Origin: Pseudomonas fluorescens
GTDB lineage: Bacteria > Pseudomonadota > Gammaproteobacteria > Pseudomonadales > Pseudomonadaceae
DNA: 64,000 bases
Direction of reading: 5' to 3'
Assembly: GCF_005938625.1 (NCBI RefSeq)
Contig: NZ_VCNJ01000008.1
Location: forward strand, 248,001-312,000
This document shows, piece by piece, positions 54,790-63,845 of the stretch. The stretch's first letter is position 1; the number at the start of each line of letters is the position of its first letter. The notes under the pieces are model-generated. The model worked only from the letters and a program-made list of their open reading frames with translations. It had not been told where the DNA came from and did not search any database. Made by a program: the position numbers and the translations under genes.

Positions 54790-55881
54790 TTATTCGGAGG
54801 GCACGTATTCTACAACTTCCAGATCGAAACCGGATATCGCATTAAATTTCATTGGCGCGGACATCAGGCGCATTTTGCGTACACCAAGGTCACGCAGGAT
54901 CTGCGAACCGGCACCGACGATGCTGTAAGTCGTCGGTTTTTTCGGCGCAGCCTGATCACCGGTTTCGCGGATATGTGCCAGCAGCACGTCGCCGTCGAGC
55001 GGGTGACCGAGCAACAGCACCACACCGCTGCCCGCTTCGGCAACCGCAGCCATGGCGGCGCGCAGGCTCCAGCGGCCCGGCTGTTTGACCATCAACAGGT
55101 CGCGCAGCGGATCCATGTTGTGCACGCGAACCAGCGTCGGCTCTTCGGCGCAAACAGTGCCCAGGGTCAGGGCCATGTGCACGTCGCCTTCCACCGAATC
55201 ACGATAGGTCACCAGGTTGAATTGGCCCAGTTCGCTGTCCAGTGGCTGCTCGGCAATCCGCTGAACGGTACGTTCGTGGATCATCCGGTAGTGGATCAGG
55301 TCGGCGATGGTGCCGATCTTGATGTTGTGTTCAGCGGCAAACTCTTCGAGTTCAGCACGACGGGACATGGTGCCGTCGTCGTTCATCACTTCGCAGATCA
55401 CCCCGCTCGGCTCGAAACCGGCCATGCGCGCGAGGTCGCAAGCGGCTTCGGTGTGGCCAGCGCGAGCGAGGGTGCCGCCGGCCTGGGCCATCAGCGGGAA
55501 GATGTGGCCCGGGCTGACGATGTCTTCAGCCTTGGCGTCCTTGGCGGCCGCCGCTTGCACGGTGCGCGCACGGTCAGCGGCGGAGATGCCGGTGGTGACG
55601 CCTTCGGCGGCTTCGATCGAGACGGTGAACTTGGTGCCGAAACCGGAACCGTTGCGCGGCGCCATCAGTGGCAGCTTCAACAGTTCGCAGCGCTCGCGGC
55701 TCATCGGCATGCAGATCAGGCCACGGGCGTGCTTGGCCATGAAGTTGATGTGTTCGGCCTGGCAGCATTCGGCGGCCATGATCAGGTCGCCTTCGTTCTC
55801 GCGGTCTTCGTCATCCATGAGGATGACCATCTTGCCTTGGCGGATGTCTTCAACCAGTTCTTCGATGCTATTGAGCGCCAC
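54790..55881 (-). CDS. ribBA: 3,4-dihydroxy-2-butanone 4-phosphate synthase with degenerate GTP cyclohydrolase II-like domain
   Basis: 363 aa. The N-terminal ~200 residues are RibB: VILMDDEDRENEGDLIMAAE metal and substrate site, and an intact GHTEAACDLARMAG. The C-terminal ~150 residues are GTP cyclohydrolase II-like, but the three zinc cysteines seen in RibA are absent (the region reads LGTVCAEEPTLVRVHN). The second domain is thus probably inactive and may be regulatory. A complete RibA is encoded at 50602-51219. Confidence 0.95.
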   Translation of the reverse strand: MALNSIEELVEDIRQGKMVILMDDEDRENEGDLIMAAECCQAEHINFMAKHARGLICMPMSRERCELLKLPLMAPRNGSGFGTKFTVSIEAAEGVTTGISAADRARTVQAAAAKDAKAEDIVSPGHIFPLMAQAGGTLARAGHTEAACDLARMAGFEPSGVICEVMNDDGTMSRRAELEEFAAEHNIKIGTIADLIHYRMIHERTVQRIAEQPLDSELGQFNLVTYRDSVEGDVHMALTLGTVCAEEPTLVRVHNMDPLRDLLMVKQPGRWSLRAAMAAVAEAGSGVVLLLGHPLDGDVLLAHIRETGDQAAPKKPTTYSIVGAGSQILRDLGVRKMRLMSAPMKFNAISGFDLEVVEYVPSE

Positions 55882-55912
55882 AAGGCACCCCCCTTCTTTC
55901 GAATTTAGAGCT

Positions 55913-56575
55913 TCAGGATTTGAGGTAGCCGTTTTGGGCCAGAAAGCTTTCAGTAATGCCGCCAGCGCTCGGCTCTGCGGCCTTGTCGCCGAGGAGCAGA
56001 CGCTCCAGATAACGCGCCAGCAAGTCGACTTCCAGATTCACCCGGCGACCTGGCTTGTAAGAAGCCATGATGGTTTCGCTCAGGGTGTGCGGGATGATCG
56101 TCAGCATGAATTCGGCGCCATCGACTTCGTTCACGGTCAGGCTGGTGCCGTCGACAGTGATCGAACCTTTGTGGGCGATGTACTTGGCCAGCTCTTTCGG
56201 CGCACGGATGCGAAATTCCACGGCACGGGCATTGTCACTGCGCGAGACGATTTCGCCGACGCCGTCGACGTGGCCGCTGACCAGATGCCCGCCGAGACGG
56301 GTGGTCGGGGTCAGGGCTTTTTCCAGATTGACCGGGCTGCCGCTTTTCAGGTCGTTCATGGCGGTGCAGTCCAGCGTTTCACGGCTGACGTCGGCGGCAA
56401 AGCCGTCGCCCGGCAGCTCGACCGCAGTCAGGCAGACGCCGTTGACCGCGATGCTGTCGCCAAGTTTGACGTCGCTCAGGTCGAGCTTGCCGGTGGCGAC
56501 GTGGACCCGCACATCACCGCCCTTTGGGGTCAGTGCGCGGATACTGCCGATGGATTCGATGATGCCGGTAAACAT
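55913..56575 (-). CDS. ribE: Riboflavin synthase, alpha chain
   Basis: 220-aa enzyme that dismutates two lumazines into riboflavin. Two internally repeated lumazine-binding barrels: MFTGIIESIG with DSIAVNGVCLTAVE, then GHLVSGHVDGVGEI and GSITVDGTSLTVNEV. ATG 56575 after AAGGAGAA. Also called ribC in some naming schemes. Confidence 0.96.
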   Translation of the reverse strand: MFTGIIESIGSIRALTPKGGDVRVHVATGKLDLSDVKLGDSIAVNGVCLTAVELPGDGFAADVSRETLDCTAMNDLKSGSPVNLEKALTPTTRLGGHLVSGHVDGVGEIVSRSDNARAVEFRIRAPKELAKYIAHKGSITVDGTSLTVNEVDGAEFMLTIIPHTLSETIMASYKPGRRVNLEVDLLARYLERLLLGDKAAEPSAGGITESFLAQNGYLKS

Positions 56576-56622
56576 GGGGTTCTCCTTGAGAACTAAGCCA
56601 GCGCTAACGCGATGGCCGGGAA

Positions 56623-57756
56623 TTATACGCTCGCCGCTTGAGCAGGGATGGCAGTGACTCGCCAGTCATCGCCCACCGCGCGAATTTCAGTGATTTTCAG
56701 CTCCGGCGCATCCTTCATATAAGCCAACGGCCAGTCCAGAAGAGGACGCGCCGAAGAGCCGAGAAACTTGCCGGCGATGAAGATCACGAACTCGTCGACC
56801 AGACCGAGCTGAGCAAAAGCACCGGCCAGACGCGGGCCGGCTTCGACCAGCACCTCGTTGACGCCACGGTTAGCCAGTTCAATCAGCAATTGATGCAGAT
56901 CGACCTGTCCGTCCTCACCCGGCACGATCAGGCACTCGGGGCCGTGAGCGTATTGCTCTTCGATCGCGACGCAGGTGGCGACCAACGCCGGGCCAGCCTT
57001 GAAGAACGGCGCATCCAGCGGCACCCGCAGGCGCCCGTCGATCAGCACGCGCAGCGGCGGACGGCTCATGGCCAGCGCGGTTTGCTCACTGTCCAGACCG
57101 AGTTCGTCAGCGCGAACAGTCAAGCGCGCGCCATCGGCCAGCACGGTGTCGGCGCCGGTCAGGATCACGGCGGCCTGAGCGCGCAAACGCTGGACGGCCG
57201 AACGTGCGGCCGGGCCGGTAATCCATTGACTCTCACCGCTTTCCATCGCCGTGCGCCCATCAAGGCTCATGGCCAACTTGACCCGCACGAACGGCAAGCC
57301 GTGTTCCATGCGCTTCAGAAAACCTTGATTGAGTTTGCGCGCCTCAGCTTCCAGCACACCACTTTCGGTGGCGATGCCGGCATCGGCCAGGCGCTGCAAA
57401 CCGCGACCGGCGACTTGCGGATTCGGATCTCGCATCGCCGCCACGACTCGGCCGACACCGGCAGTCACCAGTGCATCAGCGCACGGCGGCGTGCGGCCAT
57501 GGTGGCTGCACGGTTCGAGGGTCACGTAAGCGGTAGCGCCCCGGGCCAGCTCACCGGCGGCGCGCAGGGCATGGACTTCGGCGTGCGGTTCGCCGGCGCG
57601 TTCATGCCAGCCTTCGCCGACAATCTGCCCATCGCGCACCACCACACAGCCGACCCGCGGATTGGGATGGGTGGTGTAGTGACCTTTGCGCGCCAGCTCC
57701 AGCGCACGCGCCATGAAGTGGGCGTCGAGGACGGCCTGCTCGGCGACGGTGGTCAT
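56623..57756 (-). CDS. ribD: Bifunctional riboflavin deaminase/reductase
   Basis: 377 aa. Deaminase domain first: HAEVHAL zinc and catalytic residues, and [14 protein letters not shown] with two zinc cysteines. NADPH-dependent reductase second ([29 protein letters not shown]). ATG 57756 overlaps the nrdR stop. Confidence 0.97.
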   Translation of the reverse strand: MTTVAEQAVLDAHFMARALELARKGHYTTHPNPRVGCVVVRDGQIVGEGWHERAGEPHAEVHALRAAGELARGATAYVTLEPCSHHGRTPPCADALVTAGVGRVVAAMRDPNPQVAGRGLQRLADAGIATESGVLEAEARKLNQGFLKRMEHGLPFVRVKLAMSLDGRTAMESGESQWITGPAARSAVQRLRAQAAVILTGADTVLADGARLTVRADELGLDSEQTALAMSRPPLRVLIDGRLRVPLDAPFFKAGPALVATCVAIEEQYAHGPECLIVPGEDGQVDLHQLLIELANRGVNEVLVEAGPRLAGAFAQLGLVDEFVIFIAGKFLGSSARPLLDWPLAYMKDAPELKITEIRAVGDDWRVTAIPAQAASV

Positions 57757-58217
57757 TCTTTCACCGGTTCGCGGGCGAGGCGGTCGATCTCTTCGCGGAA
57801 TTCGTTGAGGTCCTGGAAGCGCTTGTACACCGAGGCGAAACGGATGTAGGCGACTTCATCAAGCTTTTGCAATTCGGCCATGACCAGTTCGCCGACCACA
57901 AGGGATTTGACCTCGCGTTCGCCGGTGGCGCGCAGCTTGTGCTTGATGTGAACCAGAGAGGATTCGAGGCGCTCGACGCTCACCGGACGTTTCTCCAGGG
58001 CGCGTTGCATGCCGGCGCGGAGTTTTTCTTCGTCGAACGGTTGGCGACTGCCGTCGGTTTTGATCAGGCGCGGCAACACCAGTTCGGCCGTCTCGAATGT
58101 CGTGAAACGCTCGCCGCAGGCCAGGCATTCACGCCGGCGGCGCACCTGTTCGCCCTCGGCGACCAGACGCGAGTCGATGACCTTGGTGTCGTTGGCACCG
58201 CAGAAGGGACAGTGCAT
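57753..58217 (-). CDS. nrdR: Transcriptional repressor NrdR
   Basis: 154-aa repressor of ribonucleotide reductase genes. The zinc ribbon MHCPFC...CLAC and an ATP-cone ([24 protein letters not shown]) are intact. ATG 58217 is preferred over the open extension to 58274 because the zinc ribbon starts at residue 1. The protein binds NrdR boxes as a function of ATP/dATP load. Confidence 0.97.
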   Translation of the reverse strand: MHCPFCGANDTKVIDSRLVAEGEQVRRRRECLACGERFTTFETAELVLPRLIKTDGSRQPFDEEKLRAGMQRALEKRPVSVERLESSLVHIKHKLRATGEREVKSLVVGELVMAELQKLDEVAYIRFASVYKRFQDLNEFREEIDRLAREPVKE

Positions 58218-58345
58218 GGTGGCTGGCAACAAAAAAAGGGAGGGCCATGGTAGCGCATCCCGGTGGCAAGACAAGCCATAGGCTTTGCGGTATACAGAAC
58301 GGCATGATCGTTTGATCCATGGATTTCATTTTGCCGGAGCATCCA

Positions 58346-58810
58346 ATGCCGTTACGTCCGCTCGTTTTGCTCAGTCTTTTCAGCCTGCTGGTGGCCTGTG
58401 GCAGCGATGCACCCAAGCCCCAGCCGCCAACGCCTGGCCCGGCGCCGCAGCAAGCGCAGAAAAAAGCCAAAGAGGCTGCTGACCTCGGCCCGCTGCCGGC
58501 CTATCAACGTGAACTGAGCGGCACCCTGCAAGGCGTGCCGGCCGGCGCCGAAGTTGAGCTGGCGCTGCTGGTGATCGACGAGAAGGATCGCCCGCAACAA
58601 TTGCTCGCCAGTTCCAGCCTGATCGGCAATAACCAGATTCTGCCGTTTCGCCTGCGCTTCAACCCGGACGCCTTCCCGGCTGGCGTGCGGGTTGAGCTGC
58701 GCGGCCGCGCCAGCCAGTCCGGGCAGTTGATTCTGCATCTGCCGTCGCAAACCATCACCCAGCCGACTACTCAGGCGCTGGGCCAACTGCAATTTGTCAA
58801 AGCACCATGA
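58346..58810 (+). CDS. YbaY-family lipoprotein
   Basis: 154 aa. ATG 58346 follows CGGAG. Lipobox LVAC after a short hydrophobic stretch (LVLLSLFSLLVAC). After a proline-rich linker the YbaY domain begins (LPAYQRELSGTLQGVPAGAEVELALLVIDE). Overlaps the next methyltransferase gene by four bases. Envelope role unknown. Confidence 0.83.
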   Translation: MPLRPLVLLSLFSLLVACGSDAPKPQPPTPGPAPQQAQKKAKEAADLGPLPAYQRELSGTLQGVPAGAEVELALLVIDEKDRPQQLLASSSLIGNNQILPFRLRFNPDAFPAGVRVELRGRASQSGQLILHLPSQTITQPTTQALGQLQFVKAP

Positions 58811-59460
58811 ATGCACCGCTAGACCTGCAACAGGCGTTAGGTCAATTGCTCGGCGACGCCAGACTCAAGGTCTGTGCGTTGCCGGACACTGATTTACAGC
58901 TATGGCTGATCGATGGCGACAACATGGATCGCGAGTTCAGCCAGGAAGAAATTCAGCGAATTCTGCACGAGCCACCGTATTGGGGTTTCTGCTGGGCCAG
59001 TGGTCTGGCGGTGGCGCGGTATCTGGCGGAGTTTCCCGAGTGGGTGCGCGGTAAACGCGTGCTGGATTTCGGCGCGGGTTCCGGGATTGCCGGGATTGCG
59101 GCGGTCAAGGCCGGCGCGCTGGAAGTGGTGGCCTGCGATCTCGATCCGTTAGCGATTGCCGCGTGTAAGGCGAACGCCGAGCTCAATGATGTGCAGATGA
59201 GTTATTCAACGGACTTCTTCGCCGAGGCGGATCGGTTTGATCTGATTCTGGTGGCGGATGTGTTGTATGACCGGGCGAATCTGCCGTTGCTCGATGCATT
59301 TTTGAGCCGTGGCCGCGAGGCGTTGGTCGCGGATTCGCGGGTTCGGGATTTTCGCCATCCGTTGTATGAACGCATTGAAATGCTTGAGGCGATGACGTTG
59401 CCGGATCTGGCCGAGCCTGAGGAATTTCGGCATGTCAGCCTGTACCACGCGCGGCGCTAG
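58807..59460 (+). CDS. Class I SAM-dependent methyltransferase
   Basis: 217 aa. The SAM motif I is VLDFGAGSGIAGIAA, with the acidic post-I residue in VVACDLDPLAI and motif IV-like LILVADVLYDRANL. The family groups with protein lysine or L11-like (METTL/EEF-type) methyltransferases. The substrate is not evident. Overlaps the YbaY-like gene (ATGA), so both are co-translated. Confidence 0.85.
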   Translation: MNAPLDLQQALGQLLGDARLKVCALPDTDLQLWLIDGDNMDREFSQEEIQRILHEPPYWGFCWASGLAVARYLAEFPEWVRGKRVLDFGAGSGIAGIAAVKAGALEVVACDLDPLAIAACKANAELNDVQMSYSTDFFAEADRFDLILVADVLYDRANLPLLDAFLSRGREALVADSRVRDFRHPLYERIEMLEAMTLPDLAEPEEFRHVSLYHARR

Positions 59461-59466
59461 CCAAAA

Positions 59467-59564
59467 GCATCGCTGGCAAGCCAGGTCCCACAGTGACCGA
59501 GTCGAACCAACATTTCGTATACGACACAGAACCCTGTGGGAGCTGGCTTGCCAGCGATGGCGTC
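59467..59564. repeat. Inverted pair of REP-like elements
   Basis: GCATCGCTGGCAAGCCAGGTCCCACAG at 59467-59493 and a longer inverse at 59532-59564, in the gap before the thioredoxin-TPR gene. A third variant of the family A core (GTGGGAGCTGGCTTGCCAGCGATG). Confidence 0.8.
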
Positions 59565-59658
59565 CTGCCTAGCGATACACCTCTCAAATCTGCCCCGCTT
59601 CCGGCCACACCCCGCCAAGCCGTATAGTTGCCCCATCCACGCTTCTACGAGATCCCCC

Positions 59659-60531
59659 ATGAGCGAGCAAACGCCGTACATCTTCGACGCCACGACGGCC
59701 GATTTCGACCAGTCGGTGATCGAGGCTTCTTTCAACAAACCGGTGCTGGTGGATTTCTGGGCCGAATGGTGTGCGCCGTGCAAGGCGCTGATGCCGATGC
59801 TGCAAGGCATTGCCGAGAGCTATCAGGGTGAATTGCTGCTGGCCAAGGTCAACTGCGACATCGAGCAGGACATCGTCGCCCGCTTCGGCATACGCAGCCT
59901 GCCGACCGTGGTGCTGTTCAAGGACGGTCAACCGGTCGACGGCTTTGCCGGTGCACAACCAGAGTCCGCCGTCCGCGCTCTGCTTGAGCCGCATGTGCAG
60001 ATGCCGCCACCCGCTGCGGCCGATCCCTTCGAGCAGGCTCAGGCGTTGTTCGATGACGGCCGTTACGCCGACGCCGAAGCGGCGCTGGTGGTGATGCTCA
60101 CTGAAGACAACACTAACGCCAAGGCGCAGATCCTCTACGCGCGCTGCCTGACTGAACGCGGCGAGCTGGACGAAGCGCAAACCGTGCTGGATGCAGTCAA
60201 GAGCGATGAGCATAAGGCTGCGTTGGCCGGAGCCAAGGCGCAGATCAAGTTCCTCGGTCTGGCGCGCGATCTGCCGGATGCGGCTGACTTGAAAGCGCGT
60301 TTGGCGAAAGATCCGCAGGACGATGAGGCGGTGTATCAACTGGCGATTCAGCAGCTCGCTCGCCAGCAGTATGAGGCGGCGCTGGATGCACTACTGAAGC
60401 TGTTTATCCGCAACCGCAGCTACAGCGAAGGTTTGCCGCACAAAACCTTGCTGCAGGTGTTCGAGCTGCTGGGCAACGATCATCCGTTGGTCAGCGTTTA
60501 CCGCCGCAAGATGTTTGCTGCGCTTTATTAA
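59659..60531 (+). CDS. Thioredoxin-TPR protein (YbbN/CnoX family)
   Basis: 290 aa. ATG 59659; the frame extends upstream into the REP element. N-terminal thioredoxin fold with FWAEWCAPCKALMP, so both cysteines are present, unlike E. coli CnoX/YbbN, which has SxxC. The C-terminal half is tetratricopeptide-like (EQAQALFDDGRYADAEAALVV and DEAVYQLAIQQLARQQYEAALDALL). Protects unfolded proteins from oxidation and hands them to chaperones in the family's known role. Confidence 0.92.
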   Translation: MSEQTPYIFDATTADFDQSVIEASFNKPVLVDFWAEWCAPCKALMPMLQGIAESYQGELLLAKVNCDIEQDIVARFGIRSLPTVVLFKDGQPVDGFAGAQPESAVRALLEPHVQMPPPAAADPFEQAQALFDDGRYADAEAALVVMLTEDNTNAKAQILYARCLTERGELDEAQTVLDAVKSDEHKAALAGAKAQIKFLGLARDLPDAADLKARLAKDPQDDEAVYQLAIQQLARQQYEAALDALLKLFIRNRSYSEGLPHKTLLQVFELLGNDHPLVSVYRRKMFAALY

Positions 60532-60614
60532 GATCAAAAGATCGCAGCCTTCGGCAGCTCCTACATTGGAACCGTGTACATCCTTGTAGGAGCTGCCGCA
60601 GGCTGCGATCCTTT
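60532..60614. repeat. Inverted pair of REP elements, family B
   Basis: AGATCAAAAGATCGCAGCC followed by TTCGGCAGCTCCTAC at 60532-60565, and the inverse CTTGTAGGAGCTGCCGCAGG at about 60584-60612. Lies between convergent genes. Confidence 0.8.
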
Positions 60615-60619
60615 ACGGT

Positions 60620-60979
60620 TCACTCGATCCAGCTGTAGAGCGGCGTATCCCCGCCGCTCACGACTTTCACGTCCGAACTGTGGCGCAGGCGCACCAGCAA
60701 GCGTTTACCTGCCACCGCGCTGCCGGTCAGCCCTTCCAGTTGATCAAGCAGGTCCGGACCGCTGAGCTGCCCGGCCTTGCGCAACAGATCCTTGGCCAAC
60801 TGCCACAAGGCATCGTCCTGATTAAGCGGTTTCGCCGCAGGGGCTGCCGCGACCGCTGCAGATTCAGCGACCGGCGCCTGCCCATTCAGTGCCGAACCGA
60901 GCTTCGCCCAGTCGCCGTCATCCAGTTCCACCGTCAAGTCCACCGGCACATCGCCGACGGTTCCGCGTATCCGCAACAT
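60620..60979 (-). CDS. Conserved hypothetical protein
   Basis: 119 aa, not recognised by function. ATG 60979 with a beta-rich N-terminus (MLRIRGTVGDVPVDLTVEL), an alanine-rich linker and a helical C-terminus (LWQLAKDLLRKAGQLSGPDLLDQLEGL). It is divergent from the ZrgA-like gene and convergent with the thioredoxin-TPR gene, so it shares the Zur-containing intergenic region. Whether it responds to zinc is unknown. Confidence 0.7.
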   Translation of the reverse strand: MLRIRGTVGDVPVDLTVELDDGDWAKLGSALNGQAPVAESAAVAAAPAAKPLNQDDALWQLAKDLLRKAGQLSGPDLLDQLEGLTGSAVAGKRLLVRLRHSSDVKVVSGGDTPLYSWIE

Positions 60980-61065
60980 TGAGTTCGCTCCCGCACTTTT
61001 CTGACCTGCATGCTCCCACGGGACTTGTGCAACGCCAAGCGCACGGGCAAACTCTGCGCACTTTC

Positions 61066-61083
61066 GTTATAAGATTACATAAC
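61066..61083. promoter_or_regulatory. Candidate Zur-binding site
   Basis: GTTATAAGATTACATAAC, with half sites GTTAT and ATAAC, lies 32 bp before the ZrgA-like start. Its spacing is longer than the classic GTTATAnTATAAC, and GTTATAAGATTAC may be the true core. The downstream genes are the counterparts of a Zur-controlled operon in P. aeruginosa, which supports the call. Confidence 0.6.
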
Positions 61084-61114
61084 AAACTCTTCACTTTACT
61101 TCCCGGAGACCGCC

Positions 61115-61714
61115 ATGCGTCGTCTGCTGCTCGCTTTGCCGTTTGCCCTGTTGCCGCTGGCCATCGCCCATGCGGCTGATGAGCATGACCACGATCACGA
61201 CCATGAACACGGCAGCCTCGGCGCACATGAACATGGCGTTGGTCGCCTGAACGCTGCGCTCGACGGTCAGACCCTGGAGCTTGAGCTGGAAAGCCCGGCG
61301 ATGAACCTCGTGGGTTTCGAACACGTTGCCTCCACCGATGCCGATAAAGCCAAAGTCGCTGCTGCCCGTGCGCAACTGGAAAAACCGTTGACCCTGTTCA
61401 GCCTGCCCGCCGCAGCCGGTTGCAAAGTGGTCAGCCAGGAACTCGAAAGCCCGTTGTTCGGCGACAAGCCGGATGCCGACGACCATGGCGACGATGAAGC
61501 GGACAAGGACGGTCACGAGCATCACCATGACCACAGCGAAATCCACGCGCATTACCAATTCAGCTGTGCCGCACCGGGTGCATTGAAGACGCTGGATCTG
61601 GCGAACATTTTCAATACCTTCCCGGCGACGCAGAAAATTCAGGTACAACTGATCAGCGCCAGCGGCCAGCAAGGTACTGAAGTGACAGCCAAGGCTGCCG
61701 CGCTGAAATTCTGA
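61115..61714 (+). CDS. ZrgA-like zinc-binding protein (DUF2796)
   Basis: 199 aa with a signal peptide (LLLALPFALLPLAIAHAA). Two His/Asp-rich clusters (HDHDHDHEHGSLGAHEHG near residue 28, and KDGHEHHHDHSEIHAHY near 130) make it a likely periplasmic zinc chaperone or scavenger. ZrgA proteins act with zinc uptake in Vibrio and Pseudomonas. ATG 61115 follows CCCGGAGA. It heads the ABC transporter genes behind a candidate Zur site. Confidence 0.9.
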   Translation: MRRLLLALPFALLPLAIAHAADEHDHDHDHEHGSLGAHEHGVGRLNAALDGQTLELELESPAMNLVGFEHVASTDADKAKVAAARAQLEKPLTLFSLPAAAGCKVVSQELESPLFGDKPDADDHGDDEADKDGHEHHHDHSEIHAHYQFSCAAPGALKTLDLANIFNTFPATQKIQVQLISASGQQGTEVTAKAAALKF

Positions 61715-61751
61715 TAACACCGAAAATCCCCTGTGATCCACCGCGATCCAA

Positions 61752-61841
61752 TGTAGGAGCTGCCGAAGGCTGCGATCTTTTGATCTTGCTTTAAGAAGAT
61801 CAGGATCAAAAGATCGCAGCCTTCGGCAGCTCCTACAGGGG
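61752..61841. repeat. Inverted pair of REP elements, family B, inside the Zur-linked operon
   Basis: TGTAGGAGCTGCCGAAGGCTG followed by GATCTTTTGATC, and the inverse at about 61802-61840, fill the gap between the ZrgA-like and ABC ATPase genes. The hairpin could lower downstream expression or stabilise the first gene's mRNA. Confidence 0.85.
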
Positions 61842-61867
61842 CTATGAAAACCCATGAAACTGGTGCC

Positions 61868-62578
61868 ATGACCCAAGCACTCATCGAACTGTCCGACCTG
61901 GGCTTCAACTGGCCCGGTCACCCGCCGTTGCTGGACATCCCGGCGTTCCGCCTGGAAGCCGGCGAAACCCTGTTCCTCAAAGGCCCCAGCGGCAGCGGCA
62001 AGACCACCTTGCTCGGCTTGCTCGGCGGCGTGCAGAAACCCGGTCGCGGCAGCATTCGTCTGCTCGGCCAGGAACTCACCGAACTCTCTGCCGGCGCTCG
62101 CGATACTTTTCGCGTCGACCACACCGGCTACATCTTCCAGCAGTTCAACCTGCTGCCATTCCTCTCGGTGCGCGAGAACGTTGAACTACCTTGTCACTTT
62201 TCCAAACTGCGCGCGCAACGGGCGAAACAGCGCCACGGCAGCGTCGATCAAGCCGCCGCCACCCTCCTCGCCCACTTGGGTTTGAAGGATGAAAGCATCC
62301 TCAGCCGTCGCGCCGATTCACTGTCGATTGGCCAACAGCAACGGGTTGCCGCCGCACGCGCATTGATCGGCCAGCCAGAACTGGTGATCGCCGACGAACC
62401 AACCTCGGCGCTGGATTACGACGCCCGGGAAAACTTCATTCGCCTGCTGTTCGCTGAATGCCGCGAGGCCGGATCCAGTCTGCTGTTCGTCAGCCACGAT
62501 CAGAGTCTGGCGCCGCTGTTCGACCGTCATTTGTCCCTGGCCGAACTCAATCGCGCCGCCACGTCTGCCGAGGTCTGA
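61868..62578 (+). CDS. ABC transporter ATP-binding protein (LolD/MacB type)
   Basis: 236 aa. ATG 61868 is preferred; an earlier ATG at 61844 has its ribosome site too close. Walker A GPSGSGKTT, Q-loop FQQFNLLPF, signature LSIGQQQRV and Walker B LVIADEPTSALD are all present. Part of the operon with a FtsX-type permease, so probably a mechanotransducing rather than an import ABC system. Linked to zinc by operon context only. Confidence 0.93.
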   Translation: MTQALIELSDLGFNWPGHPPLLDIPAFRLEAGETLFLKGPSGSGKTTLLGLLGGVQKPGRGSIRLLGQELTELSAGARDTFRVDHTGYIFQQFNLLPFLSVRENVELPCHFSKLRAQRAKQRHGSVDQAAATLLAHLGLKDESILSRRADSLSIGQQQRVAAARALIGQPELVIADEPTSALDYDARENFIRLLFAECREAGSSLLFVSHDQSLAPLFDRHLSLAELNRAATSAEV

Positions 62579-62579
62579 G

Positions 62580-63845
62580 ATGTATCTGTTTCGTCTGGCC
62601 ATGGCCAGCCTGGCCAACCGCCGCTTCACCGCTTTGCTCACGGCTTTTGCCATCGCCCTCTCGGTTTGCCTGTTGCTCGCCGTTGAGCGGGTACGTACCG
62701 AGGCCAAAGCCAGTTTCGCCAGCACCATCAGCGGCACCGACCTGATCGTCGGCGCCCGCTCCGGTTCGGTGAATCTGCTGCTGTACTCGGTGTTCCGCAT
62801 CGGCAACGCCACCAACAACATCCGCTGGGACAGCTTCGAACACTTCGCCAACAACCCGAAAGTGAAGTGGGCGATCCCGATGTCCCTCGGCGACTCCCAT
62901 CGCGGCTACCGAGTGATGGGTACCACTGAAGCGTATTTCGAGCATTACCAGTACGGTCGCCAGCAGCATCTGGAATTGGCCGACGGTCGCGCTTTCGCGA
63001 CTGATCCGTTTGAAGTGGTGCTCGGCGCAGAAGTCGCCGATGCGCTGCATTACAAACTCGGCGACCAACTGGTGCTGGCCCACGGCGTGGCGGCGATCAG
63101 TCTGGTCAAACATGACGACAAACCGTTCACCGTGGTCGGCATTCTCAAGCGCACCGGCACCCCGGTGGATCGTACGTTGCACATCAGCCTCGGTGGCATG
63201 GAGGCGATTCACATCGACTGGCACAACGGCGTGCCGGCGCGCGGCAACGGCCGGATCACGGCGGATCAGGCGCGCAACATGGACCTGACGCCGCAGGCGA
63301 TCACCGCGTTCATGCTCGGCCTCAACAGCAAGATTTCCACCTTTGCGCTGCAACGCGAGATCAACGAATTCCGTGGCGAGCCGATGCTGGCGATTCTGCC
63401 GGGCGTGGCCTTGCAAGAGTTGTGGAGCCTGATGAGCACTGCCGAAAAAGCGCTGTTCGTGGTCTCGTTGTTTGTGGTGTTGACCGGGTTGATCGGCATG
63501 CTCACGGCGATTCTCACCAGCCTCAACGAACGGCGCCGCGAGATGGCGATTCTGCGTTCAGTCGGGGCGCGGCCGTGGCATATCGCGAGTCTGCTGGTGC
63601 TCGAGGCGTTTGCCCTGGCGCTGACCGGTGTGATTGCCGGACTTGCTTTGCTGTACATCGGCATCGCCGCTGCGCAGGGCTATGTCCAGGCCAATTACGG
63701 TTTGTTCCTGCCGCTGGCATGGCCGAGCGAGTATGAATGGACGCTGCTCGGTGGCATTCTGGCCGCCGCGCTGCTGATGGGCAGCGTGCCGGCCTGGCGC
63801 GCTTATCGCCAATCCTTGGCCGATGGCCTGTCGATCCGTTTATGA
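62580..63845 (+). CDS. ABC transporter permease, FtsX/MacB type
   Basis: 421 aa. One N-terminal helix (FTALLTAFAIALSVCLLLAVE), a large periplasmic MacB-like domain and three C-terminal helices, including LFVVSLFVVLTGLIGMLTAIL, followed by LNERRREMAILRSVGARP, the FtsX core. ATG one base after the ATPase stop. Works with the ATPase in a MacB-like transporter, with an unknown substrate. Confidence 0.92.
   Translation: MYLFRLAMASLANRRFTALLTAFAIALSVCLLLAVERVRTEAKASFASTISGTDLIVGARSGSVNLLLYSVFRIGNATNNIRWDSFEHFANNPKVKWAIPMSLGDSHRGYRVMGTTEAYFEHYQYGRQQHLELADGRAFATDPFEVVLGAEVADALHYKLGDQLVLAHGVAAISLVKHDDKPFTVVGILKRTGTPVDRTLHISLGGMEAIHIDWHNGVPARGNGRITADQARNMDLTPQAITAFMLGLNSKISTFALQREINEFRGEPMLAILPGVALQELWSLMSTAEKALFVVSLFVVLTGLIGMLTAILTSLNERRREMAILRSVGARPWHIASLLVLEAFALALTGVIAGLALLYIGIAAAQGYVQANYGLFLPLAWPSEYEWTLLGGILAAALLMGSVPAWRAYRQSLADGLSIRL

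Noticed and set aside
55882..55912. FMN riboswitch before ribBA
   Set aside because: The gap is only 31 bp, and no such element was seen in the other riboflavin gene spacers.
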